In this document: piece by piece, positions 1-5,052 of the stretch | Numbering within the stretch: position 1 is the first letter of the stretch | How the letters are laid out: each line of letters begins with the position of its first letter | NCBI GenBank assembly: GCA_029077775.1 | Contig: JAQNCU010000185.1 | Span: 1 to 6,218, forward strand | From: Acidocella sp. | GTDB taxonomy: Bacteria > Pseudomonadota > Alphaproteobacteria > Acetobacterales > Acetobacteraceae | Direction: 5' to 3' | DNA: 6,218 nt | Notes under the pieces: model-generated | What the model was told of the DNA's origin: nothing | Databases searched by the model: none | What the model saw: only the letters and a program-made list of their open reading frames with translations | Made by a program: the position numbers and the translations under genes

Positions 1-503
1 CTTATCTTCCCGCCTCCCGCAGGGCTTATCTGCGGGTTGAGGAGTTCGCGTCCTCGGTGACCTATCGCTGCGATAAACTGGGTCGGGAACTGGGTGCCGC
101 CGCCATCCTTAACACTGATGACAGCCTGGCACTCTGGGCCGAAATCCGAGACGCCGCACCGCTCAAAGGCCTTGAGGCCCTGTGGCGCGTTTCCGTGCCG
201 CCCTCTGCCGGGCCCAGCATTCTCGAAAATCTCGCCAGGCTCAATTTATCAGGGTTCCTTGATTGGGGCGGTGGCCTCGTCTGGCTGGGCGGGGCCGCCT
301 CCACTGAAAACCATGATGCCGTCACACGCGCGGCACAGGGAGCAGGCGGGGTGTGGTGGCTGGTGCGCGGACCAGAGCCATTGCGCGCGGCGGTGGATGT
401 GTTGCCCCCGGAATCCCCGGCGCTCGCCGCCATCAGCCAGCGTGTGCGCCACAGCTTCGACCCGCGCGGCATCCTCAACCCCCTCAAACTCCGGGCCGCC
501 TGA
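1..503 (+). CDS. glcE: Glycolate oxidase FAD-binding subunit GlcE, C-terminal part (5' end outside window)
   Basis: The reading frame is open from base 3 (first full codon Tyr) to the TGA at 501-503, giving the last 166 residues; family members are about 350-400 residues, so roughly the N-terminal half, including most of the PCMH-type FAD-binding fold, lies to the left. The visible part is the FAD-linked oxidase C-terminal region and ends in the diagnostic helix RVRHSFDPRGILNP, shared by the GlcD/GlcE/lactate dehydrogenase flavoprotein family. Identification as GlcE rather than GlcD rests on the short, divergent C-terminal domain and on glcF following at once. GlcE works with GlcD and GlcF at the cytoplasmic membrane to oxidise glycolate to glyoxylate. 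A GTG at 57 lies in frame but is internal: conserved-looking sequence continues upstream of it. The stop is 2 bases before the glcF ATG, implying translational coupling. Confidence 0.9.
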   Translation, partial: YLPASRRAYLRVEEFASSVTYRCDKLGRELGAAAILNTDDSLALWAEIRDAAPLKGLEALWRVSVPPSAGPSILENLARLNLSGFLDWGGGLVWLGGAASTENHDAVTRAAQGAGGVWWLVRGPEPLRAAVDVLPPESPALAAISQRVRHSFDPRGILNPLKLRAA

Positions 504-505
504 TC

Positions 506-1804
506 ATGCAGACGAATTTTTCCCCCGCCCAGCTCGCCGACCCTGAGATCGCCGTGGTCAACGATATTTTGCGGTCTTGCGTGCATTGCGGCTTCTGCAC
601 CGCCACCTGCCCAACCTTTGTCACACTTGGCGACGAGCTGGATTCCCCGCGCGGGCGCATTTATTTGATCAAGGACATGCTGGAGCAAAACCGCAAAGCC
701 GATGCGCAGGAGGTCCTCCACATCGACCGTTGCCTGTCTTGCCTGTCTTGCATGACCACCTGCCCATCGGGTGTGAATTACATGCATCTGGTGGACCACG
801 CCCGCGTTCATATCGAATCCACCTATTCCCGCCCCATCACTGATCGCTGGCTGCGCGCGGCATTGGCGATGATCCTGCCTTATCCGAAGCGGATGCGTCT
901 CGCCTTGCAGGGTGCTCGCCTGGGGCGGCATTTCGCCGCTTTGCTCCCCACGCGCTTTTTACTGGCGCGGCGTTTGCGCGCCATGCTGGCCCTTGCCCCC
1001 GCACAAATGGCCCCGCCACAATCGCTGGGCGGCACCACCCACCCGGCCGTAGGCCAACGCCGCGGCCGCGTTGCGCTGCTGGCCGGGTGCGCCCAACAGG
1101 CCATCAGCCCGGCCATCAACACCGCCACCATCGCCCTGCTCAACCGTTTGGGCGTGGAGGTCGTAATCCCCGCCAGCGCCGGGTGCTGCGGCGCTTTGGT
1201 TCACCATATGGGCCGCCATGAAGACGCCCTGGCCGCCACACGCCGCAACATCCGCGCCTGGACCGAACAAGCCGATGGCGAGGGGCTGGACGCGATTATC
1301 GTCAACACCTCGGGTTGCGGTACGGTATTGAAAGATTACGGCTTTCTGCTCCGCAATGACAAGATGGCCGCCGACGCCGCCCGGATTTCGGGGCTGACAC
1401 GGGATATCTCAGAATATCTCCTGCAAATCTACCAACCCTCGCGCCCGGCGCCGGGCCTTGTCGTCGGCTATCACGCTGCCTGCTCATTGCAGCACGGCCA
1501 ACAGATCACCACCGCGCCGAAAACGCTGTTGCGCAAAGCCGGGTTCACGGTCGTCGAGCCGAAAAACCCGCATCTCTGTTGCGGCTCGGCTGGCACCTAT
1601 AACATCATGCAGCCCGACATCGCCGCCACCTTGCGCACCGCCAAACTTAACACCCTGTTGGCCACATCGCCCGATGTGATCGCTGCTGGCAATATCGGCT
1701 GCCTGACCCAGCTCTCGGGCAGCGGCGTGCCCGCGATCCACATGGTTGAATTGCTGGACTGGATGGCGGGCGGCGCCAAACCCGCCAATCTACCCGCAAC
1801 ATGA
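506..1804 (+). CDS. glcF: Glycolate oxidase iron-sulfur subunit GlcF
   Basis: Complete 432-residue protein (E. coli GlcF is about 407). Two 4Fe-4S ferredoxin-type cysteine sets are visible: C25-x2-C28-x2-C31-x3-C35-P and C76-x2-C79-x2-C82-x3-C86-P, the second followed by SGV. Two CCG-type cysteine-rich domains follow: one with C195 and the pair C227-C228-G, one with C326 (GYHAACSLQHGQ) and C358-C359-G. This ferredoxin plus double-CCG layout is that of GlcF and related electron-transfer subunits. It would take electrons from the GlcD/GlcE flavins and pass them to the quinone pool. The start at 506 is chosen because it is 2 bases after the glcE stop and places the first cluster at residue 25; the frame is open further upstream, to 353, but that stretch overlaps glcE and gives an unconserved-looking leader. 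No clear Shine-Dalgarno precedes the ATG, so coupling to glcE translation is likely. LutA-type and glycerol-3-phosphate dehydrogenase subunit C proteins share the fold, but the glcE neighbour argues for GlcF. Confidence 0.94.
   Translation: MQTNFSPAQLADPEIAVVNDILRSCVHCGFCTATCPTFVTLGDELDSPRGRIYLIKDMLEQNRKADAQEVLHIDRCLSCLSCMTTCPSGVNYMHLVDHARVHIESTYSRPITDRWLRAALAMILPYPKRMRLALQGARLGRHFAALLPTRFLLARRLRAMLALAPAQMAPPQSLGGTTHPAVGQRRGRVALLAGCAQQAISPAINTATIALLNRLGVEVVIPASAGCCGALVHHMGRHEDALAATRRNIRAWTEQADGEGLDAIIVNTSGCGTVLKDYGFLLRNDKMAADAARISGLTRDISEYLLQIYQPSRPAPGLVVGYHAACSLQHGQQITTAPKTLLRKAGFTVVEPKNPHLCCGSAGTYNIMQPDIAATLRTAKLNTLLATSPDVIAAGNIGCLTQLSGSGVPAIHMVELLDWMAGGAKPANLPAT
731..751 (+). repeat. Two 9-base tandem copies within glcF
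   Basis: TGCCTGTCT occurs twice back to back, followed by TGC. The unit is three codons in frame and encodes Cys-Leu-Ser, so the repeat writes the C76-x2-C79-x2-C82 part of the second 4Fe-4S motif. It looks like a result of protein sequence plus matching codon choice rather than a mobile or regulatory repeat. Confidence 0.6.
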
Positions 1805-1806
1805 GG
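1802..1806 (+). promoter_or_regulatory. Ribosome binding site that fixes the GTG start of the HutD/Ves-family gene
   Basis: TGAGG lies 8 bases before the GTG at 1815. Its first three bases are the glcF stop codon, so termination of glcF occurs on the next gene's binding site. This supports GTG 1815 over the in-frame GTG at 1821, which would be 14 bases away. Confidence 0.55.
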
Positions 1807-1814
1807 CACGCCGC

Positions 1815-2399
1815 GTGCGCGTGATCAAGGCCACCGCACATCGCGTGATGGCCTGGAAAAACGGCGGCGGCACCACAACCGAGGTCGCCATATCACCGCC
1901 TGGGGCCACCACCGAGACTTTCGACTGGCGGGTCAGCATGGCGTATATTCAAGCCGACGGCGCGTTTTCGCAATTCCCGGGGGTCGATCGCTCCCTCAGC
2001 ATCTTGGCCGGCGACGGCATTATCCTCGCCGCTTACGGTGATGTTGACGCTGAGCTGACCATGTCAGCCCTACCCCATATTTTCCCGGCGGACATCCCAT
2101 GCGCCGCAAGGCTGCACGCGGGCCCTGTTGTGGATCTCAATGTCATGACCAGACGCGGCGTGTATCGTAGCAGCGTAACAAAATTGCGAACCACCACCCC
2201 GACCAAACTAACCCCAAGTGCCGAGACCACACTTATCTTTTGCTATGACGGCCCCCTTACGGTCGTCTCAAGCACACGCCAACGCCATGTTCAGGCCCGG
2301 GATTTTATCATGCTCGAAGCCTCTGATAACGAATTTATCATCCAGTCTGATGGCGCGCGGGACATGTTCGTCATCGAGATTTCGCCCGTGCGCCACTGA
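1815..2399 (+). CDS. HutD/Ves family cupin protein
   Basis: Complete 194-residue protein, matching the roughly 190-residue length of the HutD/Ves family (old DUF886). Family blocks appear in order: an N-terminal RVIKATAHRVMAWKNGGGTT around residues 2-21 (WKNGGG is the family signature), then FDWRVSMAYIQADGAFSQFP with GVDRSLSILAGDG, then GPVVDLNVMTRRG in the middle; these are strands of a bicupin-like barrel. No signal peptide or membrane segment is seen, so it is probably cytosolic. HutD is found in histidine-utilisation operons with a proposed but unsettled governing role, and E. coli Ves is a cold- and stress-induced relative; the biochemical function is not established. The GTG start at 1815 gives the usual short N-terminus, whereas the open frame upstream to 1746 overlaps glcF. 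It lies 10 bases after glcF and is probably the last gene of the glc operon. No hut genes are visible nearby. Confidence 0.88.
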   Translation: MRVIKATAHRVMAWKNGGGTTTEVAISPPGATTETFDWRVSMAYIQADGAFSQFPGVDRSLSILAGDGIILAAYGDVDAELTMSALPHIFPADIPCAARLHAGPVVDLNVMTRRGVYRSSVTKLRTTTPTKLTPSAETTLIFCYDGPLTVVSSTRQRHVQARDFIMLEASDNEFIIQSDGARDMFVIEISPVRH

Positions 2400-2426
2400 C
2401 CTTGCCCTATCCGCCCGAAATTTTGG
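2374..2426. other. Imperfect inverted repeat across the convergent gene junction
   Basis: The arms TCGAGATTTCG (2374-2384) and CGAAATTTTGG (2416-2426) could pair over 11 positions in the plus-strand RNA, three of them G-U, with a 31-base loop. The core ATTTCG/CGAAAT is perfect. It spans the 3' ends of the cupin gene and mlaC, where transcription from both sides must stop, but there is no T-run and the loop is long, so a terminator role is only a guess. Confidence 0.2.
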
Positions 2427-3027
2427 CGATTTGGGACTTCATCGCGCTCAAAAGGGCCGAAACCTGCCCGCCATTATCCGTGATCACCGAGGCATAATCA
2501 TTGCGAGTGGTAATCCGCAGCGATGTCCCGGCAACGATCACATCGACAATCTTCGGTGTCCCGCCAACCTCATCTACGGCCCAGCCGACATCGACCGGGG
2601 CCTTGCCCGGGCTGGTGATGGTGGTGTCCACCACGGTGTCATTACCCATTGTCGACGCCCCGTTCACGGTGAACGTAATGCCTTGATAGGCCTTGATCTG
2701 ATAGGTGATGTTGTAAGACAATAATTGATGAAACGCGGCCAAAAACCGCGTGTGCTGCGCTGGGGTCGCGACGTTTAGATAGCGCCCGAGCACATAATCG
2801 CCCACCTGATCCACCGCCACGATCTGGTCGACCAATTGGCGCAACTGGTCAGCCTTCTGCGAGTCACTCGCCGAACTATTAACGATGGTGACAAGTTGCT
2901 GCCCCGATTGCTGAATAAAGCTTTTCGCGGCATCCGGCGCAACCGCCTGGGCCTGAGCGGCACCGGCAAACAAACCGAGCATCGGCAAAGCGGCAGTGGC
3001 ACTTAAAAAATAGCGACGGCGTTGCAT
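2407..3027 (-). CDS. mlaC: MlaC/Ttg2D family phospholipid-binding periplasmic protein
   Basis: Complete 206-residue protein, the usual MlaC size. Residues 1-28 form an export signal: a positive n-region with R4-R5-Y-F-L matching the twin-arginine consensus RRxFL, a hydrophobic stretch, and AQA-type cleavage sites near residues 26-28. The mature part has the family pattern: a helical start (AAKSFIQQSGQQLV), then VDQVGDYVLGRYLNVATPAQ near residues 70-90, FLAAFHQLLSYNITYQIKAY, and later strands including TTITSPGKAPVDVGWAVDE and IVDVIVAGTSLRITTRNDYA, ending in a helix. MlaC carries phospholipids between MlaA at the outer membrane and the inner-membrane MlaFEDB ABC transporter. The ATG at 3027 is chosen because it begins the signal peptide and has AAGGA 8 bases upstream; an in-frame ATG at 3093 would put 22 extra residues before it. 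mlaA lies 81 bases upstream on the same strand. The hopanoid-cluster relative HpnM shares this fold and is an alternative name, but no hpn gene is visible. Confidence 0.88.
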   Translation of the reverse strand: MQRRRYFLSATAALPMLGLFAGAAQAQAVAPDAAKSFIQQSGQQLVTIVNSSASDSQKADQLRQLVDQIVAVDQVGDYVLGRYLNVATPAQHTRFLAAFHQLLSYNITYQIKAYQGITFTVNGASTMGNDTVVDTTITSPGKAPVDVGWAVDEVGGTPKIVDVIVAGTSLRITTRNDYASVITDNGGQVSALLSAMKSQIAKISGG

Positions 3028-3035
3028 GAATTTTG

Positions 3036-3040
3036 TCCTT
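3036..3040 (-). promoter_or_regulatory. Ribosome binding site of mlaC
   Basis: Read on the minus strand, AAGGA(C) lies 8 bases before the ATG at 3027-3025. It decides between this start and the in-frame ATG at 3093, in favour of the one that begins directly with the signal peptide. Confidence 0.65.
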
Positions 3041-3072
3041 CGGGGGTAATAGCAAAGATTGAAGGTCACCAC

Positions 3073-3099
3073 CGGACGCATAGCCAAAAACATCGTCCG
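3073..3099 (-). repeat. Short inverted repeat in the mlaA-mlaC gap
   Basis: CGGACG and CGTCCG (6 perfect base pairs, 15-base loop) lie in the 81-base space between the mlaA stop and the mlaC ribosome binding site. No T-run follows. It could be a processing or attenuation hairpin or chance; apart from the mlaC binding site nothing else is recognisable in this gap. Confidence 0.2.
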
Positions 3100-3108
3100 C
3101 TGATTCCC

Positions 3109-3924
3109 CTATTGTGCCGGGCGCATTACCCAATCAGGCGGGGTCGGCGTATCGGCCTTATCAATCTGCTGCAATTGTGAGTCAAGACTTTGGCGATAAA
3201 GGCTCCGAAATGTGGCATAGGGGTCGAGCGCCGTCGCCTGGATCTGATCGATCGGCTGGATATATTCAGCGCGCGTGTTAACCAGATGCACCCCTGTCTC
3301 GGCATACCCGAAATCGCTTAGCGCAGCACTGGCCGGTGCGGCCTCCATCGGGGTTGCGAAAAATTCGACTGGCAGGTTGAGCACATCCCGCGCGCCCGAG
3401 GGCCCGAATATCGGCAGATACAAATAAGGCCCGGCGGGAACCCCCCATTCAGCGAGCGTAAGCCCGAAATCCGTGTCGGTCTCCGGGTAGCCTAGTGCCG
3501 TCGCAGGGTCGAAAATGCCGCCAATCCCGACCGTGGAATTGATCAGAAACCGGACCAGAGAGGTCCCGGCGTCACGCGGTTTGCCCGACGCCATAAAGTT
3601 CAACAGCCGCGCCGGTTCGCCGATATTGGTGACGAAATTGCCGACATGGTTGCGGATGGGCTGGGTGGTGATATCCACATAACCCTGCGCCAGCGGTTTA
3701 AAGGCATAACGGTCGATCTTGTCGTTGACGTTATAAAACACCCGGTTGGTCGGCTCCAACGGGTCATTCTGCTGCTCATAGGCCTGGTAATCCGCGGTAT
3801 CGGACACAGGCGGCGGGGTCGCGCATCCGGCCAACAGCGTGGCGAGCAGCAACGCAGGCGCACCTATATATAAACCTTTTTTAGCGCCGCGCCGCATTTT
3901 ATCTTTCATTCTGATCAACCGCAC
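3109..3924 (-). CDS. mlaA: MlaA/VacJ outer-membrane lipoprotein
   Basis: Complete 271-residue protein. A lysine/arginine-rich n-region and a hydrophobic stretch lead to the lipobox LLAGC with the lipidated Cys34. Family blocks follow: NDPLEPTNRVFYNVND (residues 53-68), QPIRNHVGNFVTNIGEPARL, RFLINSTVGIGGIFDPA with GYPETDTDFGLTLAEWGVPA, then GPYLYLPIFGPSGARD; this is the MlaA (VacJ) signature. In the outer membrane MlaA removes misplaced phospholipids from the outer leaflet and hands them to MlaC, encoded just downstream. The start is uncertain: the frame opens with TTG-GTG-GTG at 3930-3922, and the strong GGAGG at 3936-3932 is 7 bases from the second GTG (3924), 4 from the first, 1 from the TTG, and 22 from the first ATG (3909). 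I therefore favour GTG 3924; an ATG 3909 start (266 residues, Cys29) would also give a good signal peptide. The gene faces away from metF. Confidence 0.92.
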   Translation of the reverse strand: MRLIRMKDKMRRGAKKGLYIGAPALLLATLLAGCATPPPVSDTADYQAYEQQNDPLEPTNRVFYNVNDKIDRYAFKPLAQGYVDITTQPIRNHVGNFVTNIGEPARLLNFMASGKPRDAGTSLVRFLINSTVGIGGIFDPATALGYPETDTDFGLTLAEWGVPAGPYLYLPIFGPSGARDVLNLPVEFFATPMEAAPASAALSDFGYAETGVHLVNTRAEYIQPIDQIQATALDPYATFRSLYRQSLDSQLQQIDKADTPTPPDWVMRPAQ

Positions 3925-3931
3925 CACCAAA

Positions 3932-3936
3932 CCTCC
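3932..3936 (-). promoter_or_regulatory. Strong ribosome binding site of mlaA favouring a GTG start
   Basis: On the minus strand the sequence reads AGAGGAGGT immediately before TTG-GTG-GTG. The GGAGG core is 7 bases from the GTG at 3924, an ideal distance, and 22 bases from the first ATG, which is too far. Confidence 0.6.
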
Positions 3937-3971
3937 TCTGCGGCGCGCCCGATCCGGGCCGCCCGATTTTG

Positions 3972-4001
3972 TATATGTGTCTCATCATAGACCAGCTTCA
4001 A
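3972..4001 (-). promoter_or_regulatory. Possible promoter for mlaA (weak)
   Basis: On the minus strand TTGAAG (4001-3996) is followed after 18 bases by CATATA (3977-3972). A TATGAT (3989-3984) in between is a better -10 hexamer but has no good -35 at the right distance. Neither arrangement is convincing on its own; position between divergent genes is the main support. Confidence 0.2.
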
Positions 4002-4025
4002 CCTATAGCCCACACGCTGGCACCG

Positions 4026-4031
4026 TATAAG
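4026..4031 (+). promoter_or_regulatory. Possible -10 hexamer for metF (weak)
   Basis: TATAAG matches five of six bases of the sigma-70 type -10 consensus and would give a leader of about 55-60 bases. No TTGACA-like hexamer lies 16-19 bases upstream (those positions read CTATAG and neighbours), so confidence is low. Confidence 0.25.
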
Positions 4032-4095
4032 GCCGGGCGCGGGACTTGCGAAAACCCCGGAGTGCTGTCACCAAACACGCCCGACGGAGCCAAAC

Positions 4096-5037
4096 ATGAT
4101 CCATTCCGCACGCATTGAGACCCTGGAACGCTGGGCCGCCGGGGCCCGGATCGCGCCGCTGCCGCTGCGCGGTGATGCCCCCGCACCAGCCATTTCCTTT
4201 GAGTTTTTCCCGCCGAAGACCCCAGTGCTGGAAACCCAGCTTTGGGCCTGTGTGGACCGGCTGGCGACGTTGAACCCGCGTTTCGTCTCGGTCACCTATG
4301 GCGCTGGCGGCTCCACGCAGGAGCGTACGCACGCCACTGTGATGCGCCTGGCGCAGGAAACCGCCTTGGTCCCGGCGGCGCATCTCACCTGTGTCGGGGC
4401 CACGCGCGCTGAGGTTGATGGCATCGCCCGGCGATACTGGGAGGCTGGCGTCAAACACATCGTCGCCCTGCGCGGCGACCCGCCAAAGGGCGAGGTTTTT
4501 GCCCCCTTCCCCGGCGGTTATGATTTCGCCGCCGATCTCGTCGCCGGGTTGAAGCGCGTCGCGGATTTTGAGATCACGGTCGCCGCCTATCCTGAGACCC
4601 ACCCCCAGGCCACCAGCCCGCAGGCCGATCTCGACAACCTCAAGCGCAAGCTCGATGCCGGTGCAACCCGCGCGATCACGCAGATGTTTTTCGATAACGA
4701 CGTATTCCTGCGCTTCATGGATCGTGCCTTGGCCGCGGGGATCAAGGCGCCGATTGTCCCTGGCATCATGCCGGTCTCGAATTTCGCCCAGGCCGCGAAA
4801 TTCTGCGCCGGGTGCGGCACATCGGTGCCGCAATGGATGGCCAACCTGTTCGAGGGCCTGGATGACGATGTTGAAACCCGCCGCATGGTCGCTGCCGCCA
4901 CCTGTGCTGAGCAGGTGCGGATATTACAGGCCAACGGTATCGACGAATTTCACTTCATCACGCTGAACCGGCCAGACCTGGTCTATGCCATCGCGCGAAT
5001 CCTCGGTGTAAAGCCGAACAATATCGTGCCGGGGTGA
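4096..5037 (+). CDS. metF: 5,10-Methylenetetrahydrofolate reductase
   Basis: Complete 313-residue protein, close to the usual bacterial MetF length of about 300. It reduces 5,10-methylene-THF to 5-methyl-THF, the methyl donor for methionine synthase, using FAD in the cytosol. The family TIM-barrel motifs are in order: ISFEFFPPKT with the catalytic glutamate (E36, E. coli Glu28), VSVTYGAGGST (64-74), ALRGDPPK with D128 (E. coli Asp120, near the flavin), AAYPETHPQA, the DNLKRKLDAGATRAITQMFF stretch with Q196, and VPGIMPVSNF. No C-terminal regulatory domain is present, as expected for bacteria. The ATG at 4096 has GGAG 6 bases upstream (4086-4089). The first 30 residues before the barrel are slightly longer than in E. 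coli. A CxxC (C237-C240) is present but not a known functional site. It is divergent from mlaA and is followed after 15 bases by the helicase gene; no methionine-synthase gene is in the window. Confidence 0.95.
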   Translation: MIHSARIETLERWAAGARIAPLPLRGDAPAPAISFEFFPPKTPVLETQLWACVDRLATLNPRFVSVTYGAGGSTQERTHATVMRLAQETALVPAAHLTCVGATRAEVDGIARRYWEAGVKHIVALRGDPPKGEVFAPFPGGYDFAADLVAGLKRVADFEITVAAYPETHPQATSPQADLDNLKRKLDAGATRAITQMFFDNDVFLRFMDRALAAGIKAPIVPGIMPVSNFAQAAKFCAGCGTSVPQWMANLFEGLDDDVETRRMVAAATCAEQVRILQANGIDEFHFITLNRPDLVYAIARILGVKPNNIVPG

Positions 5038-5052
5038 ACCAAAGCGACCAAT

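Larger units (their letters stand above)
3925..4095. promoter_or_regulatory. Divergent intergenic region between mlaA and metF
   Basis: This is the only long non-coding stretch, and by layout it must carry the promoters of the minus-strand mlaA-mlaC pair and of metF. It contains the mlaA ribosome binding site at its left end, an AT-richer patch at about 3966-4008 where promoter elements would be expected, and the metF leader on the right. In the leader CCGGG (4033-4037) could pair with CCCGG (4056-4060) around an 18-base loop. I do not recognise a SAM, SAH or other known riboswitch core and see no clear operator palindrome. Confidence 0.6.

Noticed and set aside
353..505. Upstream extension of the glcF frame by 51 codons
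   Set aside because: It overlaps the conserved end of glcE, and the extra residues look unlike any GlcF N-terminus; ATG 506 fits the glcE stop.
62..931. Long open frame on the minus strand opposite glcE/glcF (289 codons)
   Set aside because: It lies opposite well-supported genes in GC-rich sequence where antisense frames stay open; its arginine/alanine-rich translation resembles no family.
1801..1824. ATGA overlap of glcF stop with an ATG, suggesting a coupled start at 1801
   Set aside because: The ATG is out of frame with the cupin gene and opens a frame of only seven codons (MRHAACA) before TGA at 1822.
3028..3093. N-terminal extension of mlaC to an in-frame ATG at 3093
   Set aside because: It would place 22 residues before the signal peptide, while a good binding site precedes ATG 3027.
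4026..4095. SAM-II/SAH-type riboswitch before metF
   Set aside because: I see only one short stem and none of the conserved core sequences of these classes.
4003..4833. Long open frame on the minus strand opposite metF (276 codons)
   Set aside because: It mirrors the codon pattern of metF, and its low-complexity Gly/Arg-rich translation has no recognisable motif.
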